From JAGOBP01 sp964550855 (GTDB lineage: Bacteria; Chloroflexota; Anaerolineae; Fen-1058), in NCBI GenBank assembly GCA_964550855.1, contig CAZKBQ010000018.1, positions 1 through 64,000 on the forward strand: a stretch of 64,000 nt of DNA, read 5' to 3'. The notes beneath the pieces were generated by a model that worked only from the letters and a program-made list of their open reading frames with translations, made no database searches and was not told the origin of the DNA. Positions 8,564 to 17,699 of this stretch are shown piece after piece. The stretch's first letter is position 1. Each line of letters opens with the position of its first letter. The position numbers were made by a program, and so were the translations under genes.

Positions 8564-9814
8564 TCAAAGCGCTTCGAATCTCGGGGGCGGCGGCGGCTCG
8601 TGCGTCCAGTCCGTCCGCATGCGGCTCCAGTCGTCAAGCGAGATAAATCGATCGAGGGGATCGCGGAGCGCATGGGCGTCAATCAGCGCATGGATCAAAT
8701 GCAGGTAACGTCGCGGTGAACCATTGGCAGCTTTGGCCAGCGCCTGGTCCAGACTATCTGGCAGGTCATCGGCGGCCAGATCGTCCCATCTTACTCGTCG
8801 GGAGCCGGCGGCGCGAAAACGGGCAGCCAGCAGACGTTGAAAGTCAGCCGATTGCCACTCACCCATTATGAAACTATTCGGATAATTAGTCAACCGGTTG
8901 GCTAACTCGAGCGGCAGAAAAAACTTAAACCAGACGCGGAGTTTCTCAAAGGCCGGCAGTTCGTCGAGTAGCGGCTGCAGCAGCGCCAGCATGAAATCCG
9001 GGGAGCGGCTGGTGTTCGCATCCACGCCATCCACCATTACCAGACATCGCTCAAAGGCCCAAGTCTCCAAGGCCGCGAAACTGTCGCTCAAGGGGTCTTC
9101 GGCCACCGCTACTTCAGTCATTTTCCGGCGGGCCTGTCGAAGCAGCGTCAACAACGCCTCAGAAGCCACAACGCGCCTGATGACGGGCCGGCGCACCATC
9201 GACCAGTGCGCGCTCAATCCGTAAACCGACGCGGGCTCCGGTTGATCCAGCACGCGCTTTATAAGATTTTGAACGGGCAGGCCGCCGATGACAAGCTGCT
9301 TGGCCAGCGCCGTAATTTGATCGTTGTCGGGCGGTGGATCGAGGGGGTTGAAGCGCTCGATGATCTGCACCGTCAGATCGATCGCCATCGCCTGCGCCAG
9401 CCGCTGCCGATGCTCGGCTGGTGTCGGCGCCTGCCGGAAATTTTCTTCCAACACGTATGAGGCGACCAGTACCCGCTCTGCACTGCGACGGCAGTCGGCT
9501 TCCAGCGCCAGCCGTAGCATGGTCTTGCCATCGCCGGGCCGGCCAAACACGAACGCCGTCTCGGGCTGACGCAGGACGGTGCGCGGCTCATCGACATCGA
9601 TGGGCAAAAGGCCGGTCAAAGGGGGAGAAACAAAAAAATCGTAGAAGTAAGGTGGACGGGCGGCAGCCATTGCATCGGCTGCATTCATCTGCTCAGCTGA
9701 TCGTCGTAATTCCAATTCGGCGACTGGCGTGTCAAACACGTCCAGCCATCTGAGACCAATGGTCTCGAGATAACGATCACGCGGCGGACGCTTGTCCGCC
9801 TCCCCGCCAAGCAT
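8564..9814 (-). CDS. P-loop ATPase (416 aa)
   Basis: Walker A is GRPGDGKT at residues 91-98, within AFVFGRPGDGKTML; Walker B is CLVMVDGVDAN, with hydrophobic residues leading to the Asp. The N-terminal 80 residues carry the phrase PYFYDFFVSPPLTGLLPID before the P-loop. The C-terminal helices include SPRRYLHLIHALIDAH, resembling the AAA lid. The start is uncertain: ATG 9814 has a weak GAGG ten bases upstream, and an in-frame ATG at 9916 is also possible. It is the third gene of the ATPase operon. No effector domain is recognised. Confidence 0.75.
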   Translation of the reverse strand: MLGGEADKRPPRDRYLETIGLRWLDVFDTPVAELELRRSAEQMNAADAMAAARPPYFYDFFVSPPLTGLLPIDVDEPRTVLRQPETAFVFGRPGDGKTMLRLALEADCRRSAERVLVASYVLEENFRQAPTPAEHRQRLAQAMAIDLTVQIIERFNPLDPPPDNDQITALAKQLVIGGLPVQNLIKRVLDQPEPASVYGLSAHWSMVRRPVIRRVVASEALLTLLRQARRKMTEVAVAEDPLSDSFAALETWAFERCLVMVDGVDANTSRSPDFMLALLQPLLDELPAFEKLRVWFKFFLPLELANRLTNYPNSFIMGEWQSADFQRLLAARFRAAGSRRVRWDDLAADDLPDSLDQALAKAANGSPRRYLHLIHALIDAHALRDPLDRFISLDDWSRMRTDWTHEPPPPPRFEAL

Positions 9815-9996
9815 ATCAATATGGCCTCGACGCCGCGCCGAGCGAGGCTCGGGCGGCGGTGAATTTCGCCGGCCTGGGTTCGCATGAATGATGACAGGAA
9901 GATGGCGGAAAAACACCCAATCGGCGATGTAATTACAGCTTACTGATAGTCTCTGGCGGATTCAAGCGGGAGGCCTTCTGAAACCTGACATGAACC

Positions 9997-11346
9997 TTAC
10001 ACGTCGCTCTTGCCCGCTCGAACGACATTGTCCAGCCAGTAGCCGCCCTCGCCGCGATCGCTGATCAGGTAGATCGGGTGCGAAGGGTCTGGCTCAATGG
10101 CCTGTCGCAACCGCCGCGCCAGCGTGTGCAGCAGGCTCTTGGGGTTGGTGGCCCCACCCTGCACCGCTCGCCAGCCAGGTGAGTCGATATTGACCGGATC
10201 GTGACTATGCCATATCAGCTCCAGCAGTTTCAGTGGCTGCGGATCGATCGGGATGAAGCGCGGGCCGCGCCACACCCCGCGCTCGGTAATCAGCTCCAGC
10301 GGAAAATGCCGGGCGCACAGATCTCGCCACAGCCGATCGGCCGAGTCGGCTCCCAAGGGCCAGCTTGCGGGATCATCACCGCCGCAATGAAGCAAGGTCT
10401 CGGTCAGCCACACCCACCCTTGCGGCGAAACCTCGCCATACTCCGCCGCCAGACGTTCGCCTAGCTCCTTCAGTGCGTCGGGCGTTATCAGTTGATCGAG
10501 CCGAATTGATTGATCATTCAAGGCTACGCGCAGGCACTTCTCGGCCATTTCCCACACCCGATCGAGCTTCCAATCCAATCGGGCGAAGTTAGCCCGGCCA
10601 CGTGCGCGCGTGATGAGATCGACTTCTTCAGCAGCCTCGCGGGGCACAGCCGCCATCATGGCCAGGCCGGGCTGCTGCATCAGCTCCAGCCAACTGAACA
10701 GATCACCCAGAGCCGAAAGCCGCGTTTGCGCCTCGCGGCTATTGACATCTACTGATAGAGCGATACGCTGAAACCCCAACCGTTTGATAAGGTTCACGGC
10801 TTCGTCAATCTGACCGACCACTTCAAGCGGTTGGGTGGTACTGGCGTAGAGCTGCTCGTAAGTCACAGCCTGTAGCGAACGCGCGACTTCGTCGGGCAGG
10901 CCGTCGGCCCAGCGATCGAACGCGCGCCGTCCCAGGTAGTCATTCATCATCCAGCGCAGCACCGTGCGCTGGCCCACCGTCAACCTCGCGATTTCGGCCG
11001 GCGTGCTGCCCAGATAGTCGCGCAGGCGCAGCGCGATGGCGGCCATGATCTGCGCCAGATGATTGCCGTCTTTGACCAGTGCGTGCGACGCGCCCGGCCA
11101 GCGCGACGGCGGGTAGCGGACCACAAACGATCGGCCTTCGGCCAGTTCGTTCGCTTCCAGCGCGGCCAGCACGACTGATTTGCCGCTGCCCGGCCCACCC
11201 AGGATCACGCGCCAGTGCGACCAGCCGGCGGCCATGCGGGCAGCGGCAGGTTCGTGATAACACTGTTCCCACCAAAGCGCAGCTTCATCGGGCGGCAGCG
11301 CGCCGGGTGAGCGAAAGGGCCAGCTGGCGTAGGTGAGGTTAGGCAT
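9997..11346 (-). CDS. P-loop ATPase with C-terminal OmpR/PhoB-like winged helix (449 aa)
   Basis: Walker A is GGPGSGKS at residues 50-57; Walker B is probably RIALSVDVNSREAQ. The last 80 residues look like a transcriptional-regulator C-terminal (OmpR/PhoB) domain: PLKLLELIW, the spaced basic helix LLHTLARRLRQAIEPDPSHP, and the ending LISDRGEGGYWLDN, matching the family pattern of a recognition helix followed by a I-x-x-x-RGxGY-x-L hairpin. The protein may therefore bind DNA, or use the fold as a protein adaptor, under ATP control. The ATG at 11346 starts 19 nt after the preceding gene. It is the second gene of the operon. Confidence 0.78.
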   Translation of the reverse strand: MPNLTYASWPFRSPGALPPDEAALWWEQCYHEPAAARMAAGWSHWRVILGGPGSGKSVVLAALEANELAEGRSFVVRYPPSRWPGASHALVKDGNHLAQIMAAIALRLRDYLGSTPAEIARLTVGQRTVLRWMMNDYLGRRAFDRWADGLPDEVARSLQAVTYEQLYASTTQPLEVVGQIDEAVNLIKRLGFQRIALSVDVNSREAQTRLSALGDLFSWLELMQQPGLAMMAAVPREAAEEVDLITRARGRANFARLDWKLDRVWEMAEKCLRVALNDQSIRLDQLITPDALKELGERLAAEYGEVSPQGWVWLTETLLHCGGDDPASWPLGADSADRLWRDLCARHFPLELITERGVWRGPRFIPIDPQPLKLLELIWHSHDPVNIDSPGWRAVQGGATNPKSLLHTLARRLRQAIEPDPSHPIYLISDRGEGGYWLDNVVRAGKSDV

Positions 11347-11365
11347 GGGTCAATCAAGCCGACGG

Positions 11366-12904
11366 CTACGATGAAGCAGTGGCGCACACTCTCTCGACGG
11401 ACGCGGCGTCAAAGATGGCGTTATTGCCACAGATATGTTCAAGCATACGCCACCGCTCCATGAAGCGGCGCGGAGTGTTGTTGTTGACCGCTAACAAATG
11501 CTGGAAAGCCTCAGGCGGATCAAATCGGCTCTCAATCTGCGCGCGAGTGGGACCGAACGCGCTCTGGTAGCGATGATTGACCATCTCGCGCAAGTAGGCG
11601 GGCGTCCACTCCAGCGCCAGCGGCGAATAAGGTGTTTCCAGATTTTCAATGACCGTCTGCGGCGCGAAGAGCAAAGTGACAAGGCCGTTATCCCGCCAGC
11701 GCTCAAAACGGGCGAATAGCTCAGAGTTGAGTCGAGTCGGATCAGTATCGGCGCTATCGATGACCAGTCGCACGCCTTCAAAGCCCAGCCGCCGCGCCAG
11801 CGCGCTCACCACGCGCGGCCAGTTGGTCCGTATGGCAGCTTTGGAATCAGCATCCACTATATACTGCACCAACTGGCGAATGAATGCCTGGCCTGGCTCA
11901 CTGCCCGGCGCAGGATCAACCTGTGCATTTCTAAGATCGTCCAGCGCAGACTGTTTATCCAAGCCCGTACACAACAGCTCGGCCAAGAGCTTATAGTCAG
12001 CAGTGGTCAAGAGCATCAATCGAGCCGGCAGGTAACGAATCACATCCATTAACCGGCCGGCATAGCCTTCCAGAAGCCGCGCGTCATCGGGCAGCCCGGC
12101 CGCATAGAATGCGAGTTGCAAGCCGGTCACATACTTGCCCAGCGCCAACCCCAGGGCGGTGCGGCCACTGCCTTCTTCGCCGTGGACCAACTGAAAAGTC
12201 TGTGCTTGACTCAAGGTGCCAAACAAAGGATGTCCCGACCAAAAAGCAGCTCGGCGGCCCAGGGTGCTTCGCCCGAACAAGGCCGCCAGTTCAGCGGGAT
12301 TGGAGGCGTCGCCGTGTTTGAAAGGCGCAAAGCGGGATGGCACTTTTAGTTGATGGATCGGCCATTTTAGAGGCTGGTCGCTCACCCAGTCTCGCGTAAT
12401 GCTCTCAACCTTGACGAGCAACGCTTCATCTTTGACTTGATACAATCTCAGATGCTTGTAAGCTTCGCGCAGTTGGCGAGATGAACAAATCTGCGGCCGC
12501 TTATACACAAACACAAAAGCCGCGGCTGCTTCAGCCGCCCAGTCTTCAGGAATTTGATCGAACAACTCGGCCAGATCAGCCCCGGCATCGGCCGTGAGGA
12601 CACGATATAGCGCCTCTGCGGATTCGACGTGCTGCCACAATTGCGGAAATGCCGCATGTTGTGCTTTCAGGGCTTGAAGTGCCTCATGGGCGCCGGCGAC
12701 ATCGCCTTTGTGCACCGCCCGCTTGAATTCCTCCAGCGCCTGCTGGGCCTCAGGCGGCAGGGCATTTTCTGTCGGCAGGTTGTAGATCACCTTGTTTCCT
12801 GCCACCTTATCCCCGCCAAACTTATCTCCGCCGAACTTGTCGCCGCCGACCTGATCGCCGACGATGGAGGTATTGCCGCCGGAAGTGGGATGATCCTCAG
12901 CCAT
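11366..12904 (-). CDS. STAND-like ATPase with GGDKF pentapeptide repeats and an altered P-loop (512 aa)
   Basis: First gene of the operon. Residues 16-40 are pentads of the form GDQVG/GDKFG/GDKVA/GNKVI, a low-complexity beta-type repeat seen near the N-termini of many Chloroflexota and cyanobacterial signalling or conflict proteins (recollection of the family, not searched). Residues 50-120 form a helical module. The Walker A position at 242-249 reads GEEGSGRT, with Arg where Lys is expected; a Walker B-like VRLVIDSADTD lies near 385. If the Arg is real, nucleotide hydrolysis may be impaired and the protein may act as a scaffold. The ribosome-binding site is weak. The start at ATG 12904 fits the repeat region. 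Confidence 0.75.
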   Translation of the reverse strand: MAEDHPTSGGNTSIVGDQVGGDKFGGDKFGGDKVAGNKVIYNLPTENALPPEAQQALEEFKRAVHKGDVAGAHEALQALKAQHAAFPQLWQHVESAEALYRVLTADAGADLAELFDQIPEDWAAEAAAAFVFVYKRPQICSSRQLREAYKHLRLYQVKDEALLVKVESITRDWVSDQPLKWPIHQLKVPSRFAPFKHGDASNPAELAALFGRSTLGRRAAFWSGHPLFGTLSQAQTFQLVHGEEGSGRTALGLALGKYVTGLQLAFYAAGLPDDARLLEGYAGRLMDVIRYLPARLMLLTTADYKLLAELLCTGLDKQSALDDLRNAQVDPAPGSEPGQAFIRQLVQYIVDADSKAAIRTNWPRVVSALARRLGFEGVRLVIDSADTDPTRLNSELFARFERWRDNGLVTLLFAPQTVIENLETPYSPLALEWTPAYLREMVNHRYQSAFGPTRAQIESRFDPPEAFQHLLAVNNNTPRRFMERWRMLEHICGNNAIFDAASVERVCATASS

Positions 12905-13275
12905 GACGAGCTCGCTTCGCCGGGTCTAATGAATGACGCTGATGAACGGTTTGAGGCCCTCAAATCAATCTGATTTTAGACGGAAGCGGGGAGAAGAGCA
13001 AACGCAGCCATGCTCGTGCGGGTATTCTCACCCTCTCCGTCCATGCTGCAGCCGGCCACCCTTGCCACGATCCCGGTCTTGCGACTATAATCGCCACCAG
13101 CCAAGTCGCAGTCTGGTCCGATTCTCCGCCGATTACGCCAAGATCGACCTCACTGGCCGGGCTGCTGTTTCCGCGGCTGCCGGCCATTCCCGGTATCGAT
13201 CGCCGCCCTTGGCGCCGTCGGGCCGAGCTGGAACAGTCGGGAGACTGAGCACATCTCTATCATCCGGGGGGCAGG
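12905..13275. promoter_or_regulatory. Divergent intergenic region with a plus-strand sigma-70-type promoter
   Basis: 371 bp separate the ATPase operon (-) from the CPBP protease (+). On the plus strand TTGCCA (13062-13067) and TATAAT (13086-13091) are 18 bp apart, a good vegetative-type promoter about 180 bp before the protease start. No equally clear promoter was found for the minus-strand operon. No coding sequence is seen here. Confidence 0.5.
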
Positions 13276-14112
13276 TTGAAGACAATCAGGCAGCATCCCA
13301 TGTGGTTCTTCTTCGGACTGGCTTATCTGCTGACGTGGATTTTCTGGGGGACGCAGGTGGCCGAGGCGCAGGGTTGGATCAACTTTCACCTGCCGCAAAG
13401 TTTGGGCTATTGGGGACTGGCAACGGCAACGTATCTTGTGGCTTTTCTGACCGGCGGCTGGCCGGCCGTGAAGGATCTGTTGAGCCGCCTCGTGCGCTGG
13501 CGGGTGGGTGCGCAGTGGTATGTGATCGCGCTGGTATTTACCAACATCATCGGGCTGGCCGCAGCCGCTCTGCTGGCGCTGACGGGTGGCCCCAGTCACA
13601 TCGGCGAAGATTTGCCCGTCGGCCAGCTGCTGCCGTTCTTTCTGGCAAATTTCCCGCTGTTTCTGTTCACCGAGGAAACGGCCTGGCGCGGTTTCGCACT
13701 GCCGCGGCTGCAGCAGAAACACAGCGCGTTGCGGTCAAGCGTGCTGCTGGGCATCGGCTGGGGCATCTGGCATCTGCCGCTGTTCATGATTCCGGGCACT
13801 TTTCAGGCGCGCTTTCCATTCCCGGGAGCCATCGCCTCGTGGCTGGGCTTTGTCGTGTTGATCATCCCCGTGACGATCCTGGCAACGTGGCTGTTCAACC
13901 ATACGCGCGGCAGCGTATTGATCGCGGCGCTGTTTCACACCGCCACCAACGTGGGGCTGGTGTTCTGGGGCGTGTTGACGCACGAGCTGACGCTGTTTAT
14001 CCTCTACGCCGTGTTGCTGTGGCTGACGGCCGCCGTCGTGGTCTGGTTGGAGAAACCTGAACGGTTGGCGCGCACGGCCGATTGGCGCGACGTGACGATC
14101 GAGACGACATGA
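13276..14112 (+). CDS. CPBP family intramembrane metalloprotease (CAAX protease-like)
   Basis: 278 residues with about seven hydrophobic helices. The family motifs are present: EETAWRG (motif 1, EExxxR), WHLPLFM (motif 2 His) and the later HTATN (HxxxN). Members cleave within membranes; in bacteria many protect against self-bacteriocins or process envelope proteins, but the substrate here is unknown. The start is taken as TTG 13276 after a G-rich site, because the KTIRQHPMWFFFGLAYLLTW opening matches typical family N-termini; ATG 13300 is the alternative. It overlaps the next gene by ATGA, so the two are probably translated together. Confidence 0.85.
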   Translation: MKTIRQHPMWFFFGLAYLLTWIFWGTQVAEAQGWINFHLPQSLGYWGLATATYLVAFLTGGWPAVKDLLSRLVRWRVGAQWYVIALVFTNIIGLAAAALLALTGGPSHIGEDLPVGQLLPFFLANFPLFLFTEETAWRGFALPRLQQKHSALRSSVLLGIGWGIWHLPLFMIPGTFQARFPFPGAIASWLGFVVLIIPVTILATWLFNHTRGSVLIAALFHTATNVGLVFWGVLTHELTLFILYAVLLWLTAAVVVWLEKPERLARTADWRDVTIETT

Positions 14113-14738
14113 CCAAACACTCCACGGCTGTGCCGGCCGCGCCGGGCGATGGCGATGATCACATCGGGCTGGAGCGCCTGATCTTCTTCAGCGACGCGGT
14201 CTTTGCCATCGCCATTACGCTGCTGGCGCTGGACATCCGCCTGCCGGCACCCGCCGCGGCATTGACCGACGATCAGCTGGCGGCGGAGCTGCTGGGCCTG
14301 GGCTCCAAATACCTGGCCTACGTGATCAGCTTCCTCGTCATCGGCACGTTCTGGTTCGGCCATCACCGGCGGTTTCGCTACATCCGCCATTACGATCGCC
14401 GTCTGGTGTGGCTCAATCTGTTGCTGCTGATGTGCATCGCCTTCATTCCGTTTCCGACGGGCGTGCTCAGCGAATACGGCAATCGCACGGCCACTGTTTT
14501 CTATGCGGTCACCATCGCCGTGACCGGACTATTGTCCGGCGCGCTCTGGTGGTACGCCGCGTGGCACGATCGCCTGATCGATCCCACCCTTCATCCGCGC
14601 CACCGCCGCTACGAACAACTGGCGCCGCTGATCATTCCCGTGATCTTTCTGGGTTCGATTGGCCTGGCCTTCATCAACGCGCAGCTGGCGATGTATTCAT
14701 GGTGCCTCACTCTGGTGGCCGCCTGGCTGATCCGGTGA
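14109..14738 (+). CDS. TMEM175 family (DUF1211) potassium channel-like protein
   Basis: 209 residues with six hydrophobic helices. The hallmark RxxxFSD motif of helix 1 is present as ERLIFFSDAVFAIAITLLAL. Bacterial TMEM175 proteins are known as tetrameric potassium channels with an unusual pore. The start is ATG 14109, which overlaps the stop of the CPBP gene (ATGA), suggesting coupled expression. Its presence in the same window as a full kdp operon points to investment in potassium homeostasis, but there is no direct link. Confidence 0.87.
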   Translation: MTKHSTAVPAAPGDGDDHIGLERLIFFSDAVFAIAITLLALDIRLPAPAAALTDDQLAAELLGLGSKYLAYVISFLVIGTFWFGHHRRFRYIRHYDRRLVWLNLLLLMCIAFIPFPTGVLSEYGNRTATVFYAVTIAVTGLLSGALWWYAAWHDRLIDPTLHPRHRRYEQLAPLIIPVIFLGSIGLAFINAQLAMYSWCLTLVAAWLIR

Positions 14739-14823
14739 GCTGAATCAAGGTCGGCAATGAAACCCTTTAGCGTTGAACGATTGATGGCGCCCGTGCTGCG
14801 CCCGAGCGGGCGGTGAAGTGATC

Positions 14824-15642
14824 ATGTCAACCGTCACCTGGTTGGGCGGCCCGACATTCTTGCTGGAGATCGGCTCGTTCAAATGGCTGGCCGATCCGAT
14901 GTTTGGTGAAGGCCCGGCGGCCTTCATCATGCACGATCATCCTTCGACGGGCGCGGCAGTGGCCGAGATCGCCCGCCTCGCCCCGCTGCCGCCGGTCGAT
15001 CTGCGCGGCCTCGACGGCGTGATCGTCAGTCATCTGCACAGCGATCATTTCGATCAGGTCGCAGCCGATCGTCTCGACAAATCACTCACGGTCATCGCTG
15101 CGCCCGAGCATGCCGCCCTGCTCAACGCGCGCGGTTTTCATCACGTGCAGCCGCTCCGCTGGTGGCACATCTGGTCGTCGCGGAAAAACGCTGAAACGCT
15201 AACCTTCACCGCCGTGCCCGCGCGCCATGCCCACGCCGATGCCTTGAACGCCGAACTCGGCCTCGTCAACGGCTATCTGATCGAGCACCAAACGGCGCAC
15301 GGCAAATTGCGGATATACTGGACGGGCGACACGGTCTGGTTCGACGATCTGGCCGACATCCGGGCGCAAGCCGGGCGCGTCGATGTGCTGATCCCGCATC
15401 TGGGCGCGGTGGGTGTGGATGGGCCGTACGGCCTGATGACGCTGGACGCCGGGGAAGCGGCGCGCGTCGTCGATCTGTTCGAGCCGGCGGCCATCGTGCC
15501 GATTCATCATCACACTTTTTCGCACTACGTCGAACCGATCGCGGTCTTGCAGGCGCGGCTGCGCGGCACGCCGCACGAACATCGGCTGCACGTCTTGCAA
15601 GAAGGCGAAATGCTGCATTTTGAACCGCCGCATTTGCGATGA
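14824..15642 (+). CDS. MBL-fold metal-dependent hydrolase (UlaG-like)
   Basis: 272 residues of metallo-beta-lactamase fold. The metal motif is H70-L-H72-S-D74-H75 in VSHLHSDHFDQ; YWTGDT and the late IPIHHHTFSH supply the further Asp and His ligands. The N-terminus VTWLGGPTFLLEIGSFKWLADPMF matches the L-ascorbate-6-phosphate lactonase/UlaG-like and NAPE-PLD-like branch of the family. The substrate cannot be told from sequence. A GTG at 14818 is an alternative start. The stop overlaps the following phosphatase gene by ATGA, so the two are an operon. Confidence 0.85.
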   Translation: MSTVTWLGGPTFLLEIGSFKWLADPMFGEGPAAFIMHDHPSTGAAVAEIARLAPLPPVDLRGLDGVIVSHLHSDHFDQVAADRLDKSLTVIAAPEHAALLNARGFHHVQPLRWWHIWSSRKNAETLTFTAVPARHAHADALNAELGLVNGYLIEHQTAHGKLRIYWTGDTVWFDDLADIRAQAGRVDVLIPHLGAVGVDGPYGLMTLDAGEAARVVDLFEPAAIVPIHHHTFSHYVEPIAVLQARLRGTPHEHRLHVLQEGEMLHFEPPHLR

Positions 15643-17699
15643 GTCAACCCTCGTCTCTTCAGCCTGTGCCCTTCGAGCGCCTCGCCATCCGTCTGCGGCC
15701 CGAGCTGCGCGCCGCCTCGGGCGAGGCGCTTCAGCGGGCCGTCAATGACGTGTTCGGCGTGGTGTACGCTGCGCCGCTCGCGCTGATCGGCCTGCTCTGG
15801 ACGATCGCCGCCACCGACACCGCCGTGCTCGCGCGCGAGTGGCCGCGATTGCTGCTGGCGTGGGGGCTGCTGTGGGCGTTTGAACGCCTGCCGTTTTTCG
15901 TCGTCATTGAAGTCCGGCCCGGTTCGCAATCCGATTTTTCCGGTTCGCTCGACACCGTGGTCTTCTGGACGGCGTGTCTGATCTTCGGCCCCACCGCGAT
16001 CTGGATCGGTGTGATCCCGATCGCGGTATATTTTGTCACAGGCTGGCGCGCTGCGACCACGGCCGATCAACGCTGGAACCGCGCCCGCAACACGTTGATC
16101 GATCTGAGCGGCACGACGCTGGCGGCGTTGATCGCGCTGGGCGTGTACGAACGATCGGGCGGCCGCTATCCGATCGATAGTTTCGCGCCCGGCGTGTTTG
16201 TCCCGGCCCTCATCGTCACGCTCGTCCATATCGTGCTCGACCGCAGCGTGTGGCTGCCCTATCTGCTGGTAACGTACGAGCGCGGCACCCTGCAGCAGCA
16301 GGCGCTGGCGCGGCGCTTCCTGCTGCTCTCGCTGGGCCTGCCCAGCCTGGCGCAGCCATTTGCCATCATCGCGGCCGGCCTGTGGGTTGAACACGGCGCG
16401 GGCTTGTTCCTCTTTTTTATCGGCGGCCTGCTGATCGTCAGCTGGCTGACCTACCAGTTGAGTCAGGCCGTCAGCCGCAGCTGGCTGCGCTCGCGCGAAC
16501 TGGAACGGCTGGAATTGCTGAGCCAGGCGCTGTTGAACGCGCCGCCCGATGCCTCGACGCTGCCCGACATCCTGCGCGAACATCTGCCCGCGCTGTTCTC
16601 GCCCAACGCCATTTCGATCGTCCTGTTTCCCGATCGCGTCCTGCTGCACCATCCGGCCGATCAACCACCGGTGGAGGCCGAGGTGTGGGCGTGGCTCCGC
16701 GCGCAGCCGCGCGTGCAGCAATTTTCCGCCAAGAGCGTATCCCCGTGGCGCCGCGAGCCGATCGACAACAGCGTGATCCTTGCGCCGATCCTTGGCGCGG
16801 CCGAGCCGCATGCCCTGATCGGCGGGATCCATCTTGCGCACCAGAGTTTCATCCGCGACACCCGGGCCGCCACCGCCTCGTGGTCGGCCGTGCAGGCCGT
16901 GGCCGATCAGATCGCGTCCGCGCTGCACCAGGCCGAGTTGAACGCGCGCATGCTGGCCAACCAGCGGATCGATCAGGAGTTATCCTTAGCCGCCAAGATT
17001 CAGGCCAGTTTTCTGCCGCTGGCGCTGACCGATGCGCCCGGCTGGCAGCTGGCCGCCACGCTGGAACCGGCGCGGCAGACTTCGGGCGACTATTACGATT
17101 GGGGCATGTTGTCCAACGGCCGGCTGGCCGTGGCCGTGGCTGACGTGGCCGACAAGGGCGTGGGCGCGGCGCTATACATGGCGCTGACGCGCACCATCCT
17201 GCGGACATTCGTGTTTGAATATCCCGATCAACCGGCCGAAGCATTTGGGGCCGCCAATCGCCGCATTTTTGCGGATGCGCGCACCGATCTGTTTGTGACC
17301 ACGTTCTACGGCTTGATCGATCCGGCCAGCGGCGAAATGGTGTACTGCAATGCCGGGCACAATCCGCCCTACGTGCTGCGGCGCGCCGGCGGCGAACCGA
17401 TCCCGTTGATGCGCACCGGCCGGCCGATGGGCATGTTTGAAGACAGCCGCTGGACCACGCACACGATCGCACTCGAACCGGGCGATCGTGTGATCCTCTA
17501 CACCGACGGCGTGACCGAGGCCCAAAACGCGCACGGCGAATTCTTCGGCGAGGCGCGTTTGCTGGCGGTGGCGCGCCGGTCCATGACCTGTTCCGTGGAG
17601 GAGATGCAGCGCGCCATCCTGGCCGACGTTCACGCCTTTGTGGGCAATGCGCCGCAGGCCGACGATATTACGCTCTTGGTGTTGGGCCGCGATGAATAG
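15639..17699 (+). CDS. Membrane-anchored SpoIIE/RsbU-type PP2C serine phosphatase
   Basis: 686 residues. About eight membrane helices occupy residues 40-290, followed by a weak GAF-like sensor region (about 300-430). A C-terminal PP2C SpoIIE domain (about 445-680) shows IQASFLP, SGDYYDW, VADVADKGVGAALYMAL, YCNAGHNPPY and LYTDGVTEAQN, including the metal-binding Asp residues. Family knowledge: such phosphatases dephosphorylate anti-anti-sigma factors in partner-switching cascades. No anti-sigma or STAS partner is adjacent. The start overlaps the MBL gene by ATGA. Confidence 0.88.
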   Translation: MSQPSSLQPVPFERLAIRLRPELRAASGEALQRAVNDVFGVVYAAPLALIGLLWTIAATDTAVLAREWPRLLLAWGLLWAFERLPFFVVIEVRPGSQSDFSGSLDTVVFWTACLIFGPTAIWIGVIPIAVYFVTGWRAATTADQRWNRARNTLIDLSGTTLAALIALGVYERSGGRYPIDSFAPGVFVPALIVTLVHIVLDRSVWLPYLLVTYERGTLQQQALARRFLLLSLGLPSLAQPFAIIAAGLWVEHGAGLFLFFIGGLLIVSWLTYQLSQAVSRSWLRSRELERLELLSQALLNAPPDASTLPDILREHLPALFSPNAISIVLFPDRVLLHHPADQPPVEAEVWAWLRAQPRVQQFSAKSVSPWRREPIDNSVILAPILGAAEPHALIGGIHLAHQSFIRDTRAATASWSAVQAVADQIASALHQAELNARMLANQRIDQELSLAAKIQASFLPLALTDAPGWQLAATLEPARQTSGDYYDWGMLSNGRLAVAVADVADKGVGAALYMALTRTILRTFVFEYPDQPAEAFGAANRRIFADARTDLFVTTFYGLIDPASGEMVYCNAGHNPPYVLRRAGGEPIPLMRTGRPMGMFEDSRWTTHTIALEPGDRVILYTDGVTEAQNAHGEFFGEARLLAVARRSMTCSVEEMQRAILADVHAFVGNAPQADDITLLVLGRDE

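Noticed and set aside
8505..8567. TTG 8567 as start of the second small ATPase
   Set aside because: It would overlap the previous gene by four bases, but the added 21 residues are not conserved-looking and ATG 8504 has an excellent GGAGG site.
12780..12860. Short tandem repeats as a possible CRISPR or minisatellite
   Set aside because: They encode the in-frame GGDKF pentads at the start of an ATPase; the 15-bp period follows the protein.
12933..14060. A plus-strand frame overlapping the CPBP protease in another phase
   Set aside because: It gives Arg/Ser-rich text, whereas the other frame carries the protease motifs.
15525..16928. A long minus-strand frame opposite the phosphatase gene
   Set aside because: Low-complexity Arg/Gln/Gly-rich translation, no ribosome-binding site, fully overlapped by a recognisable phosphatase.
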